NCBI RefSeq assembly: GCF_021952865.1
Contig: NZ_CP040792.1
Coordinates: forward strand, 806,001 to 870,000
DNA length: 64,000 nt
Origin: Clavibacter californiensis
GTDB taxonomy: Bacteria > Actinomycetota > Actinomycetes > Actinomycetales > Microbacteriaceae
Direction of reading: 5' to 3'
The position numbers and the translations under genes are program-made. Positions 40,980-52,105 of this stretch are shown in pieces. The notes beneath the pieces are model-generated. The model ran no database searches. It saw nothing but the letters and a program-made list of their open reading frames with translations, and was not told the origin of the DNA. Each line of letters starts with the position of its first letter. Position 1 is the first letter of the stretch.

Positions 40980-41885
40980 TCAGCTGCCGCCGGTCACGAG
41001 GTGGCACTCGAGCTCGTCCGCGGACGCGGCGACGATCTCGAAGGAGGCGGCGCCCGCGCGGATCGTCACCGTCGACATGCCGACCCAGCGCGTGTGCGGC
41101 TCGGCGGTGGTGCTGGAGATGGCGTGGCGGAGGATCCGGAGGCGGTCGATCGAGAGCGTCGCGGTGCGGCGGCGGAGGACCTGGTCGCGGCGGGTGAGGA
41201 GCAGCAGCTCGCGCGGGGAGCACGCCGCCACCGCGCCCGCGAGGCTCATCGGCCGGAGCCGCTGCAGCGCGCCCATGAGTCCGTCGGCGGTGGGCACGAG
41301 CGGCGTGCGCGGGCGCGACGACAGGTAGCGGAGCTGCGGATCGCGCGCGGCCAGGTCCCAGTACGCCGCCGCGACGCCGGCCTCGTCCTGCCCGACGTCG
41401 ATGCGCGGCGTCGCCCGTGCGGTCTGCTTCGGGCAGGAGCTCGGCACCCCGGCGGACTCGCCCGCGAGCGTCATCAGCAGCTCGGTCAGCTCCACGACCA
41501 CGTCGGCGGATGCGCCGTTGAACGGGATCCGCAGGGCCTGGCCGTCGGCCGTGTGCACCGTGAGCAGGCCGTCGAGCAGGTCGACGCGGTCGCGCACGGC
41601 CACGAGGCCGGCGAAGGGGATGCGTCGGGCGGTGTACGCGGAGCCGTCGCGCGAGAGCACCTCCAGCTCGCGGTCGCCGACGACGAGGAGGTGGTCGTAC
41701 AGGTCCATGGTCGGGTCGGTGTCGCGGCGCGGGATGTCGCGCGGGACCTTGAGCACCAGGCGGGCGGCGAACGGGTCGACGCCGTGCGGTCGGTACAGGC
41801 GGGGGACCTCGTCGAGGGTGCGGACGGTGTCGATCCACGGGCCGAAGGCGTCGTGCTCGGCGGTTCTTGCGGCTGGCGTCACCAC
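40980..41885 (-). CDS. Hypothetical protein, possibly from a leaderless mRNA
   Basis: A 301-residue soluble protein, read from GTG at 41883-41885. The first third contains LYDHLLVVGDRELEVLSRDG and RIPFAGLVAVRDRVDLLDGLLTV, which resembles a PH-like beta-sandwich; the rest contains LRYLSSRPRTPLVPTADG and a second beta-rich part ending in STVTIRAGAASFEIVAASADE. No catalytic motif is apparent. TATACG lies 5 nt upstream of the GTG and there is no ribosome site, so the mRNA may start at the GTG itself. An in-frame ATG at 41936 is another possible start. The family is not recognised. Confidence 0.6.
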   Translation of the reverse strand: MVTPAARTAEHDAFGPWIDTVRTLDEVPRLYRPHGVDPFAARLVLKVPRDIPRRDTDPTMDLYDHLLVVGDRELEVLSRDGSAYTARRIPFAGLVAVRDRVDLLDGLLTVHTADGQALRIPFNGASADVVVELTELLMTLAGESAGVPSSCPKQTARATPRIDVGQDEAGVAAAYWDLAARDPQLRYLSSRPRTPLVPTADGLMGALQRLRPMSLAGAVAACSPRELLLLTRRDQVLRRRTATLSIDRLRILRHAISSTTAEPHTRWVGMSTVTIRAGAASFEIVAASADELECHLVTGGS

Positions 41886-41972
41886 GTGAACGTATACCGC
41901 GCGTCGGCGCCCACGGGAGCGGGGACCGTGCCCCATCCGGGGCGATCTCCGTGTGCTAGGGGAGCGGCCGCG

Positions 41973-42602
41973 TCAGCTCTCGATCAGGTCCCGCTCGGGC
42001 GGCACGGAGGTCCACAGCCCCACGACCCGCCGCGCGAGCGCCCGCTCGAGGCCGCCGAGCGCCTTGACCACGAAGATCGTGGTCCGGGCGGGGGATCCGG
42101 CCTTGGAGAAGCCGCGGTCGACCGCGCGCACCCACGTCTCCGCGGCGATCTTCGCGGTCGAGTAGTTGGCGCCGCCCGGGTACGGACGCTGCACGGCGGT
42201 GGAGGAGACGATGGCGAGACGGCCGGCCTCGGACGCCTGCAGGTCGGCGTCGAAGGCGCGCGTCGTGTTGCGCAGCGTGGTCACGAGCCGCTCGTGCAGG
42301 AAGTCCCAGTCGTCGTCGGTCTGGCCCTCGAGGCCGTTGCCGCCGCGCCAGCCGCCGACCAGGTGGATCAGCCCGTCGACGCCGCCGAGCTCGGCGCGGA
42401 TCCGGCCGGCCAGGTCCACGACGGCCGCGTGGTCGGCGAGGTCGCACACCTCGCGCCGGGACGCATCGACGTCGTCGAGCCGCCCGGCGTCCGTGCCGAC
42501 CGCGACGACGCGCGCGCCCGCCGCCGTCAACTCGGCGCAGACGGCGCGTCCGGCGGTGCTCGACGCGCCGGCGACCACGACCACGCGGCCGTCGACGCTC
42601 AC
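41973..42602 (-). CDS. SDR family protein coupled to DUF6421
   Basis: A 209-residue short-chain dehydrogenase-like protein. The cofactor motif is AGASSTAGRAV, the usual NNAG is replaced by LVGGWRGG, and the Ser-Tyr-Lys set is present (SST, YSTAK). The start is GTG at 42600-42602, overlapping the stop of the DUF6421 gene as GTGA. At 209 residues it is short for an SDR. The strict coupling implies that the two proteins work on the same substrate or in a complex, but no function is known. Confidence 0.82.
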   Translation of the reverse strand: MSVDGRVVVVAGASSTAGRAVCAELTAAGARVVAVGTDAGRLDDVDASRREVCDLADHAAVVDLAGRIRAELGGVDGLIHLVGGWRGGNGLEGQTDDDWDFLHERLVTTLRNTTRAFDADLQASEAGRLAIVSSTAVQRPYPGGANYSTAKIAAETWVRAVDRGFSKAGSPARTTIFVVKALGGLERALARRVVGLWTSVPPERDLIES

Positions 42603-44020
42603 GCGGCCTCCCCCGTGATCCCGGCGGTGGATCCGATGACGTCGCGCATCTTCTTCTCCAGCGCCTCGAAGAACATGCTGAGCGGGAACTCGTCGTCGAG
42701 CACGAGGTCCGTCAGGCCCTTCGGCGGCCCGTCGAGCGGCAGCGCGCCGGGTCCCTTCGCCCACGTGGACGCGGGGTGCGGCGTGACCGTCTCCGTCACC
42801 ATCGCGTACGCGGCCAGCCAGTGCGCGGTCTTGGGCCGGTCGATGGAGCGCCAGTAGAGGTCGTTCACGCGGTCGGCGAGGGCCACGACCACGTCGGCGA
42901 CGTCGTCCCAGTCGATCGTGAGGCGCGTGTCGGTCCAGTGCAGCACGTGGTGCTGGTGCAGCCACGCGAACAGCAGCTGGCCGCCGAGGCCGTCGTAGTT
43001 GCGCACGCGGGATCCGGTGATGGCGAAGCGGAAGATCCGGTCGAAGATCACGGCGTGCTGCACCATGCCGGCGCGCTCGAGCAGCGCGTCGTCGGCGTCG
43101 GTGCGCTCGGCGGGATCCACCGCTGCGAGCCGGCGCTGGATCGCGACGGCCTCGCGGAACGCCGTGAGGTCGCAGCGCAGCTCCTCGATCGAGTAGAGGA
43201 AGAACGGCATCCGCTGCTTGATCATGAACGGATCGAACGGCAGGTCGCCGCGCATGTGCGTGCGGTCGTGGATGAGGTCCCACATCACGAAGGTCTCCTC
43301 CGCGAGCCGCTGGTCCTCCAGCAGGCGCCGGGCGTCGTCCGGCAGCTCGAGCTTCGTGACCTCGGCGGCGTGGCGCACCACGCGGCGGAAGCGCGCGGCC
43401 TCGCGGTCGGCGAAGATCGCACCCCAGGTGAAGGTCGGGATCTCGCGCATCGCGACGGTCTCGGGGAACAGCACGGCCGAGTTGGTGTCGTAGCCGGGCG
43501 TGAAGTCGACGAAGCGGATGGGGACGAACAGCGCGTTGCCGTAGTCGCCCGCCTCCAGCTCGGCGACGAACTCCGGCCAGACGACCTCGATGAGCACGGC
43601 CTCGACGAGCCTGGACGCGCTGCCGTTCTGCGTGGTCATCGGGAAGACGACGAGGTGCCGGATCCCGTCCACCCGGTCGCGCTGCGGCTGGAACGCGTTC
43701 AGGGAGTCGAGGAAGTCCGGCACGCCGAGCCCGGCGTCGACCCATCGCGCGAAGTCCACGTCGAGCGCCGCGAGGTAGGCGGCGTCGTGCGGGAAGAGCG
43801 GGGCGAGCGCGCGGGCGGAGTCGCGGATGGTCTGGATCAGCCGCCCGGCCTCCGCATGGTGCGCCGTGTCGGGGACCGAACCGTCCTTCACCTGCATCGG
43901 CTGGAGCGCCACGGCGGCGTCCTTGAGGGCGAGCCAGGCGGGGGAGGAGGCGACGGAGCGCACGTCCTCCACGACCTCGGGCTCGCCGATGACGGCTGCG
44001 GTGGGTGCGGCGCTGGACAT
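42599..44020 (-). CDS. DUF6421 family protein
   Basis: A 473-residue soluble protein that resembles the actinobacterial DUF6421 family. Notable conserved-looking blocks are VMWDLIHDRTHMRGDLPFDP, which has a metal-ligand-like HDRTH motif, IEELRCDLTAF, and FAWLHQHHVLHWTD. These could form a metal site, but this is inference only. A downstream SDR starts within its stop codon. The ATG at 44018-44020 is the first start with an apparent leader. No pathway is known. Confidence 0.75.
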   Translation of the reverse strand: MSSAAPTAAVIGEPEVVEDVRSVASSPAWLALKDAAVALQPMQVKDGSVPDTAHHAEAGRLIQTIRDSARALAPLFPHDAAYLAALDVDFARWVDAGLGVPDFLDSLNAFQPQRDRVDGIRHLVVFPMTTQNGSASRLVEAVLIEVVWPEFVAELEAGDYGNALFVPIRFVDFTPGYDTNSAVLFPETVAMREIPTFTWGAIFADREAARFRRVVRHAAEVTKLELPDDARRLLEDQRLAEETFVMWDLIHDRTHMRGDLPFDPFMIKQRMPFFLYSIEELRCDLTAFREAVAIQRRLAAVDPAERTDADDALLERAGMVQHAVIFDRIFRFAITGSRVRNYDGLGGQLLFAWLHQHHVLHWTDTRLTIDWDDVADVVVALADRVNDLYWRSIDRPKTAHWLAAYAMVTETVTPHPASTWAKGPGALPLDGPPKGLTDLVLDDEFPLSMFFEALEKKMRDVIGSTAGITGEAA

Positions 44021-44157
44021 GGATCGACCTCCGATCGTGCGGGTGGCGTGCGGTGCCTCCACCGTATCCGCGGGATCGGCGCCGGATCGTGTCCCGTGTG
44101 CCGGATCCGCGCGTGGATCGGCGCGGCCGCGCAGCATCCGTGCGCGAACGGCGAGGC

Positions 44158-44724
44158 CTACGCCTCGTCGTCCGCCGGGACGGGCGTCGTCGTCCCCGTC
44201 TCGTGGTCGCGCCGCAGCACCGCGTAGCCGACGGACGCGCGCGGTTCGCCGCCCGCGACGGGCCAGCCGTCGCGGTAGTGCGCCTCCTTCACGAAGCCCG
44301 CGCGCACGAGCACGCGGCGCATCGGCAGGTTGTCGTCGCGCGTCTGCGCCTCGAAGCGCGTCACGTGCGGGTACGAGCCGAACACGTGCGCGGTCAGCGC
44401 GCGCACCACCGTCGCGCCGAGCCCGCGACCGCGCGCGGCCTCCGCGAGCCGCAGGTCGAACAGCACGCCGGGATCCTCGAGGTCGTCCAGCACGACGAGG
44501 CCCACGCGGCCGGATCCCGCGACCTCGATCCAGAGGGCGGCGTGCTCGGGGCCGTCGAAGTCGCCGGCGGAGATGCGCGCCTCGACGTCCTCGGCCGTCG
44601 GCGCCGGCCGCACGTGGAACGGGAACGCGTTCGAGGTGAGGAACTCGCGGAGCGCGTCGCGGTCGCGCTCGACGTCGACGGGGACCAGCGCGACGGCCGG
44701 GGATGCGGGCGGGGTGTCGGGCAT
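44158..44724 (-). CDS. GNAT family N-acetyltransferase
   Basis: A 188-residue acetyltransferase with the acetyl-CoA motif LRLAEAARGRGLGATVVRAL and the QTRDDNLPMRRVLVRAGF segment typical of RimJ-like GNATs. The N-terminal part ALREFLTSNAFPFHVRP matches a group of GNATs seen in actinobacteria. It lies alone upstream of the DUF6421 operon on the same strand (137 nt gap) and is divergent from pit. The substrate is unknown. Confidence 0.85.
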   Translation of the reverse strand: MPDTPPASPAVALVPVDVERDRDALREFLTSNAFPFHVRPAPTAEDVEARISAGDFDGPEHAALWIEVAGSGRVGLVVLDDLEDPGVLFDLRLAEAARGRGLGATVVRALTAHVFGSYPHVTRFEAQTRDDNLPMRRVLVRAGFVKEAHYRDGWPVAGGEPRASVGYAVLRRDHETGTTTPVPADDEA

Positions 44725-44852
44725 GGGGGTCCTCCGGGTCGGTTCGAGCGACGGCGGCCGGGGCCGGCTCATCCACAGCCGCGGGTGAACAGCGGGTGAA
44801 CCCGACGGTCCCCCGTAGAGGGGACACGCGTGCAGGGCGCAGGATCATCGCC

Positions 44853-46070
44853 GTGGATCCATTCATTCTCCTCGTGCTCGTCGTCATCACGGCGCTCGCC
44901 TTCGACTTCACCAACGGCTTCCATGACACGGCGAACGCGATGGCCACGTCCATCGCCACCGGCGCGCTGAAGCCCAAGGTGGCCGTCACGCTCTCCGCCG
45001 TGCTCAACCTGGTCGGCGCGTTCCTCAGCATCGAGGTCGCGCTCACGGTCACGAACGCGGTCGTCAAGATCCAGGACAAGTCGGGCGCCCCCGACCCGGC
45101 GCTGCTGCAGGGCGGCGGATCCGCGCTGCTGCTCATCGTGCTCGCCGGCCTCATCGGCGGCATCGTCTGGAACCTGCTCACCTGGCTGCTCGGCCTCCCG
45201 TCGAGCTCCTCGCACGCGCTGTTCGGCGGCCTCATCGGCTCGACGCTCGCGGGCCTCGGCCTCAACGGCGTGAACTGGGCGGGCGACGGATCCAAGCTCG
45301 ACGGCGTCGTGGGCAAGGTGATCCTGCCGGCGCTCATGTCGCCGATCCTCGCCGGGGCGGTGGCCGCCGTCGGCACATGGCTCGTGTTCCGGATCGTCGG
45401 CAACCTCGCCGGGCGCGGCCTCGACCGCACCTTCCGCATCGGCCAGATCGGCAGCGCCTCGCTCGTCTCGCTCGCGCACGGCACGAACGACGCGCAGAAG
45501 ACCATGGGCGTCATCACGCTCGCGCTCATCGCGGCGGGCGGCTGGACCGACACCGAGTCCGTGCCCTTCTGGGTGAAGATCAGCTGCGCGCTCGCCATCT
45601 CGCTCGGCACCTACATCGGCGGCTGGCGGATCATCCGCACGGTCGGCAAGGGCCTCGTCGAGATCGACACGCACCAGGGCATGGCGGCCGAGAGCTCGTC
45701 GGCCGCGGTCATCCTCGCCTCCAGCCACCTCGGCTTCGCGCTCTCCACCACGCACGTCGCCACCGGCTCCATCCTCGGCTCCGGCGTCGGCCGCCCCGGC
45801 GCGCAGGTGCGCTGGCGCGTGGCGCTGCGCATGGTCGTGGCATGGATCATCACCCTCCCGGCCGCCGCCCTCGTCGGCGCGATCATGTGGTGGCTCGGCC
45901 ACCTCATCGGCGGTGCGGCCGGCGGCATCGCGATGACGCTCGTGCTCGTCGCCGTGTCCATCACCGTCTACGTCCGCTCGCGCAAGGACGACGTCGGCGC
46001 GCACAACGTCAACGACGAGTGGTCCGACGAGAAGACCGCCCGCCCCGCAGCCCAGCCCGCCGACGTCTGA
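44853..46070 (+). CDS. pit: Low-affinity inorganic phosphate transporter, PiT family
   Basis: A 405-residue transporter that moves phosphate, usually as a metal-phosphate complex, with protons. Both copies of the PiT signature are present: FDFTNGFHDTANAMATSIATG near the N terminus and LAHGTNDAQKTMGV in the second half. About 10 or 11 helices are predicted. The start is GTG at 44853, with AGGA 8 nt upstream. The gene is followed by a small membrane protein and a DUF3349 protein, the same order as Mycobacterium pitA, Rv0544c and Rv0543c. Confidence 0.95.
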   Translation: MDPFILLVLVVITALAFDFTNGFHDTANAMATSIATGALKPKVAVTLSAVLNLVGAFLSIEVALTVTNAVVKIQDKSGAPDPALLQGGGSALLLIVLAGLIGGIVWNLLTWLLGLPSSSSHALFGGLIGSTLAGLGLNGVNWAGDGSKLDGVVGKVILPALMSPILAGAVAAVGTWLVFRIVGNLAGRGLDRTFRIGQIGSASLVSLAHGTNDAQKTMGVITLALIAAGGWTDTESVPFWVKISCALAISLGTYIGGWRIIRTVGKGLVEIDTHQGMAAESSSAAVILASSHLGFALSTTHVATGSILGSGVGRPGAQVRWRVALRMVVAWIITLPAAALVGAIMWWLGHLIGGAAGGIAMTLVLVAVSITVYVRSRKDDVGAHNVNDEWSDEKTARPAAQPADV

Positions 46071-46081
46071 AGGACCCCGCC

Positions 46082-46393
46082 ATGCTCCCCCTCTTCCTCT
46101 CCGCGGTCGGCCAGGTCGCCCTCGTCGCCCTCCTCCTCGGCGCGGGCCTGCCCGCCCTCTTCGCCCTCGGCGTGCGGTCCTTCGCGCTCGCCAGCCCCGA
46201 CACCAGCGGCCGCGTCGCCGGATCCGACTCCGCGCGCCGCCTGCCGCCCGTCGTCCTCCAGGTGGCCGGCGCCCTCTGCTACGCGGTCGTCGTCCTCGCC
46301 GTCATCGCGGGCCTCACGCTCATCATCGCGACGGGCCTCGGCCAGTCGGTGAGCTTCGAGCACGTCATCCCGACCTTCACCTCGAAGGGCTGA
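46082..46393 (+). CDS. Small membrane protein of the pit operon
   Basis: A 103-residue protein with two membrane helices, one at residues 5-35 (VGQVALVALLLGAGLPALFAL) and one at about 62-85 (AGALCYAVVVLAVIAGLTLII), joined by a loop holding PDTSGRVAGSD. Its position between a phosphate transporter and a DUF3349 protein matches the mycobacterial pitA locus, where a similar transmembrane protein of unknown role is found. It starts 11 nt after the pit stop, with GAAGGA as ribosome site. Confidence 0.8.
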   Translation: MLPLFLSAVGQVALVALLLGAGLPALFALGVRSFALASPDTSGRVAGSDSARRLPPVVLQVAGALCYAVVVLAVIAGLTLIIATGLGQSVSFEHVIPTFTSKG

Positions 46394-46395
46394 CC

Positions 46396-47106
46396 GTGAC
46401 CGACAGCGCATCCGAGGGCGACGGGCCGGACGACGGCGCGACGGGCGTCGTCGCGCCCGACCGCCCCGACCGTGGCATCGTCCAGCGCGTCGTCGGCTGG
46501 CTGCGCGCGGGCTACCCGTCCGGCGTGCCGGACCAGGACTACGTGCCGCTGCTCGGGATCCTCCGCCGCAGCCTCACCGCCGAGGAGCTCGAGCAGGTGG
46601 TCGACCAGCTCGTCGACGACGCGGTCGCGGCCGAAGCCGCCGGCGAGGAGATGGGCAGGAGCCAGCTCCGCGAGCGCGTCGAGGCGATGCTGCTCGGCCC
46701 GGCGATGCCCGAGGACCTGGTGCGCGTCTCGGCGCGGCTGGCGGCCGCGGGCTGGCCGCTCGGATCCCCGGAGGACCTGCACGAGCCGGACGCCGCCGAC
46801 GCGCGCGCGACCGAGCGCACGGGCCTCGTCTCCCGCATCGTCGCGTGGCTGCGCGCGGGCTACCCGGCCGGCCTGCCCGAGCAGGACTTCGTGCCGCTGC
46901 TCGCGCTGCTCCGTCGCCGCCTCAGCGACGAGGAGGTGCGGGAGGTGAGCGCGCGGCTCGCATCCGAGGGCGGGCTGCCCGCCAGCCGCCTCGACGTCGC
47001 CTCGGCCATCGCGGGCGTCACCTCCGAGATGCCGTCGGACGCCGACATCGAGCGCGTGCGCGCCTACCTCGAGTCCCACGGCTGGCCGGAGGGCTTCCGC
47101 ATCTGA
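46396..47106 (+). CDS. Tandem DUF3349 protein of the pit operon
   Basis: A 236-residue protein with two DUF3349 domains. Each has a VxWLRAGYPxGxPxQD(Y/F)VPLLxxLRR core, the first from about residue 28 and the second from about 148. Single-domain homologues are about 100 residues, for example Rv0543c beside mycobacterial pitA. The duplication within one polypeptide is notable. The family is predicted to be small, helical and possibly protein-binding, with no proven function. The start is GTG at 46396, 2 nt after the preceding stop. Confidence 0.82.
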   Translation: MTDSASEGDGPDDGATGVVAPDRPDRGIVQRVVGWLRAGYPSGVPDQDYVPLLGILRRSLTAEELEQVVDQLVDDAVAAEAAGEEMGRSQLRERVEAMLLGPAMPEDLVRVSARLAAAGWPLGSPEDLHEPDAADARATERTGLVSRIVAWLRAGYPAGLPEQDFVPLLALLRRRLSDEEVREVSARLASEGGLPASRLDVASAIAGVTSEMPSDADIERVRAYLESHGWPEGFRI

Positions 47107-47223
47107 TCGGGGCCCGCCCTCAGGAGCTCGCCCCCTTCGGCTCGCGGCGATCGAGGGCTGGCACCGCAGCTGATCCACGGTCGGCTATCGGTCGGTGCGC
47201 TGATGCGGGTGCGATGACGTGCC

Positions 47224-47430
47224 GTGGCCGACTCCCCCGAGGGCGACTCCGCGACGGGTCGCCCCGTGCGCATCTTCGTCACCCTCACGCGGACGCGCAC
47301 CGTGCAGACGGCCGTGGAGATCGGCCGCCGGTCGGGCCTGCCGAGCACCACGGCGCACCGCATCGTGAGCGAGCGGGTGGACGCGGGACTGCTCGAGCGC
47401 GACGACGAGCGCCGTCTCCACCGGCCGTCG
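47224..47430 (+). pseudogene. Truncated HTH remnant, IclR-like
   Basis: Starting at GTG 47224, about 65 codons encode a winged-helix segment, RTVQTAVEIGRRSGLPSTTA followed by HRIVSERVDAGLLERDDERR, which is the N-terminal DNA-binding half of an IclR-type regulator. The expected beta-wing and effector domain are missing: after about 47415 the reading becomes low-complexity Pro/Ser and runs antisense into the esterase gene. It therefore looks like the remnant of a regulator cut by a rearrangement. The open frame continues by chance to 49809. Confidence 0.45.
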
Positions 47431-47481
47431 CCGTCCCCGTCCGCGACGGGTCGGGACGGGCCTCCCGGTGCCCGCCCGCTG

Positions 47482-48969
47482 CTAGGGGTACCCGACGAAG
47501 CCCTCCCACGCGGCGCGACGCGGCCCGTGGGGATCGTCGACGATCGTCCGCTCGCGCGTGTAGACCTGCGTCGCGCGCCTGTCCGCGTCGTAGAGCGGCC
47601 ACTCCGGGCCGGGGCCGCTCCCGTGCGCGAAGGACACGAGGTCCGCGCGGAGGGCGCCGGCGACGTCGGCATCGGATCGCGAGGCGCCGATGGCCTTCTC
47701 GATGCAGTCGAGCTGTCCGAACAGCAGGGCGATGTCGGATCCGTGCGTCACGCCGAAGCCGAGCAGGGACATGAGCCGCGGGCCCCTGTCGAGGCGGAAC
47801 ATCCGGGTCGGGGCGTAGCGGCTGTGCGCCTCGGCGACGGCGACGGCCGGGTGCCAGAAGGCCGCGTCGCCGCCGATCCGCGCCTCGTCGACCCGCCCCC
47901 GGGAGGAGTACGCCCCGCGGACGCGGTCGAGCGTCCCCGCGGGCGACGCGGCGAACAGCCTCTCGAGCTCATCCCGGGACGACGCGAGCTCGCCCTTCAT
48001 GGCCTTCTGGAAGACCGTGTGCTCGTCGTGGCAGGTGCCGATCATGAGGGGCAGTCGGAGCGCGCGCCCGCCGCGATACGCGTCGATCGGCGCTTCGGGG
48101 AGCAGATCGCCGTCGACGACGTAGCTCATGCTGATGGTGCCCGTGGTCTCCTCACGCGTCTGCCGGTCGAACGTCCTGGCGGCCGTGATGAGCGACCTCG
48201 CCGGCACGCGTCGGATCTCCGACACGTCGTCGCCGTCGAGCCCGAGCACGCGGAGGTAGCGGGCCGTCCAGTCCTGCACCCGTTCCCGCGAGTAGGCGTG
48301 GAAGGCCGGCGCGCTCGCGGACACCGCGCGGGCGAACAGCCCGGAGGCGGCGGGAGAGGCCAGGAGCGTCGTGACGGCCAGGGCCCCGGCGGACTGCCCG
48401 TAGATGGTGACGTTCTCCGGATCGCCCCCGAACGCGGCGATGTTCGACCGGATCCAGCGGAGAGCGGCCATCTGGTCCCGGAGGGCGAGGTTCGAGTCGT
48501 GGTCGCCGCCTCCGCTGCGCCCGGCGAGGTCGAGGAAGCCGAGCACCCCGACCCGGAAGTTGAAGGTCACCGCGATGACGTCGGAGTCGCCGATGAGCCG
48601 TTCCCCCGGATAGAGCGAGGACCTGCCGCTCCGGTTCCCGCCGCCGTAGATGAAGACGATGACCGGACGCGGGCCAGGCCGCCCCGTCTGCGCGGCGACG
48701 TTGACGGTCAGGCAGTCCTCGCTGACCGTCGGCTCACCGGGCACCTGGCGGCTCGAGCGGCCGAGGGGCGTCTCCCAGGGCCCTGGCCCGAACTCGGCGG
48801 CCGCCCGGGTCCCCTCCCACGGCTCGGCGGGGGCCGGTGCACGGAACCGGCGCGGACCCACCGGGGCGGCGGCGTAGGGGATGCCGCGCCAGTGCTCGAC
48901 GTCGCCCTCGACGACGCCCTGGACCCAGCCGTCCGCGGTCCGCACGGGCTGTCCGGGATCTCGTTCCAT
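47482..48969 (-). CDS. Carboxylesterase (type B)
   Basis: A 495-residue type B carboxylesterase. The N-terminal WRGIPYAAAPVGPRRFR block and the SEDCLTVNV motif are typical, and the nucleophile elbow GQSAG is near residue 187. The oxyanion region is YGGGNRSG, and the catalytic His is probably in VTHGSD. There is no signal peptide, so it should act in the cytoplasm on ester substrates. The ATG at 48967-48969 is about 175 nt from the divergent TetR gene, whose operators may also cover this promoter. Its downstream end abuts the IclR remnant. Confidence 0.92.
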   Translation of the reverse strand: MERDPGQPVRTADGWVQGVVEGDVEHWRGIPYAAAPVGPRRFRAPAPAEPWEGTRAAAEFGPGPWETPLGRSSRQVPGEPTVSEDCLTVNVAAQTGRPGPRPVIVFIYGGGNRSGRSSLYPGERLIGDSDVIAVTFNFRVGVLGFLDLAGRSGGGDHDSNLALRDQMAALRWIRSNIAAFGGDPENVTIYGQSAGALAVTTLLASPAASGLFARAVSASAPAFHAYSRERVQDWTARYLRVLGLDGDDVSEIRRVPARSLITAARTFDRQTREETTGTISMSYVVDGDLLPEAPIDAYRGGRALRLPLMIGTCHDEHTVFQKAMKGELASSRDELERLFAASPAGTLDRVRGAYSSRGRVDEARIGGDAAFWHPAVAVAEAHSRYAPTRMFRLDRGPRLMSLLGFGVTHGSDIALLFGQLDCIEKAIGASRSDADVAGALRADLVSFAHGSGPGPEWPLYDADRRATQVYTRERTIVDDPHGPRRAAWEGFVGYP

Positions 48970-49116
48970 GCGTCACTCGCTCTCTGTCGATCTCGCATCG
49001 ACGTGTTCACCGGTCGGATGGCCGGATGCCGCCGTTCGGGTCGTATCCCGTGCGCGGAGGCGGGTGACCGTGAGCCACGCGCCTCGCGTCGAACGGGAAC
49101 CCGCGAGGAGCCCATC

Positions 49117-49143
49117 TTGCACTCCGCGCCTGAAAGTGCAAAC

Positions 49144-49168
<25 letters not shown>
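49117..49168. promoter_or_regulatory. Double TGCAC/GTGCA operator at the tetR start
   Basis: Two dyads are present. TTGCACT (49117-49123) and AGTGCAA (49135-49141) form a perfect repeat with an 11-nt gap, 3 nt before the start. TGCAC (49145-49149) and GTGCA (49163-49167) form a second repeat that runs into the coding sequence. Such paired sites at the start of a TetR gene point to autoregulation. Confidence 0.7.
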
Positions 49169-51506
<2,338 letters not shown>

Positions 51507-51661
51507 CCCGGGCATCCGGTCGGCGCACGACCCGTTGACAACGCGGTCCCCGGCTGGTCGGATCGCGGCAGGGCCGCCGTGTCCATCGCGGAGGCGGCGG
51601 CCCTTCCGCGTCCGGCGCCGCCGCAGCGGGACCCGTCCGCCCCACGTCATCGGAGGTCGCC

Positions 51662-52105
51662 GTGAGCGAGCCCATCGTCATCACCCGCACGTTCGCGGCC
51701 CCACGCGAGCGCGTCTTCGACGCGTGGATCACGCCGGCCGACTTCTCCGCGTGGTTCGGCACCGCCGCGGTCGACGTGCCGCGCGACACGCTGCGCATGG
51801 ACGTGCGCGTCGGCGGCGCGTGGAGCGAGGTGATGCGCCTGCCCGACGGGAACGCCATCGACTGGGCGGGGGAGTACGTCGAGCTCGACCGGCCGTCGCG
51901 CATCGCGATGACGATGACCGACCGGCCCGCCGAGCCCGCGGGCGAGCCGCTCACGGTCGACATCGAGGAGGTCGCGGGCGGCGCGACGCGCATGACCATG
52001 ATGCAGCGCGCGGGCGAGTTCTCCGACGAGCAGCGCGCGATGACGATCCAGGGCTGGAGCGCCTTCTTCGACGTGATGGAGGGGCTGGTCGCGCCGAGCG
52101 CCTAG
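51662..52105 (+). CDS. SRPBCC (AHSA1/START-like) domain protein
   Basis: A 147-residue protein of the AHSA1 group of the SRPBCC superfamily. It opens IVITRTFAAPRERVFDAWITPADFSAWFG and ends with MTIQGWSAFFDVMEGL, typical of this helix-grip fold. Members bind hydrophobic ligands; many are uncharacterised. The start is GTG at 51662, preceded by GGAGG. It follows the exporter operon by 155 nt and ends tail to tail with the phosphatase gene (shared CTAG). Confidence 0.88.
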   Translation: MSEPIVITRTFAAPRERVFDAWITPADFSAWFGTAAVDVPRDTLRMDVRVGGAWSEVMRLPDGNAIDWAGEYVELDRPSRIAMTMTDRPAEPAGEPLTVDIEEVAGGATRMTMMQRAGEFSDEQRAMTIQGWSAFFDVMEGLVAPSA

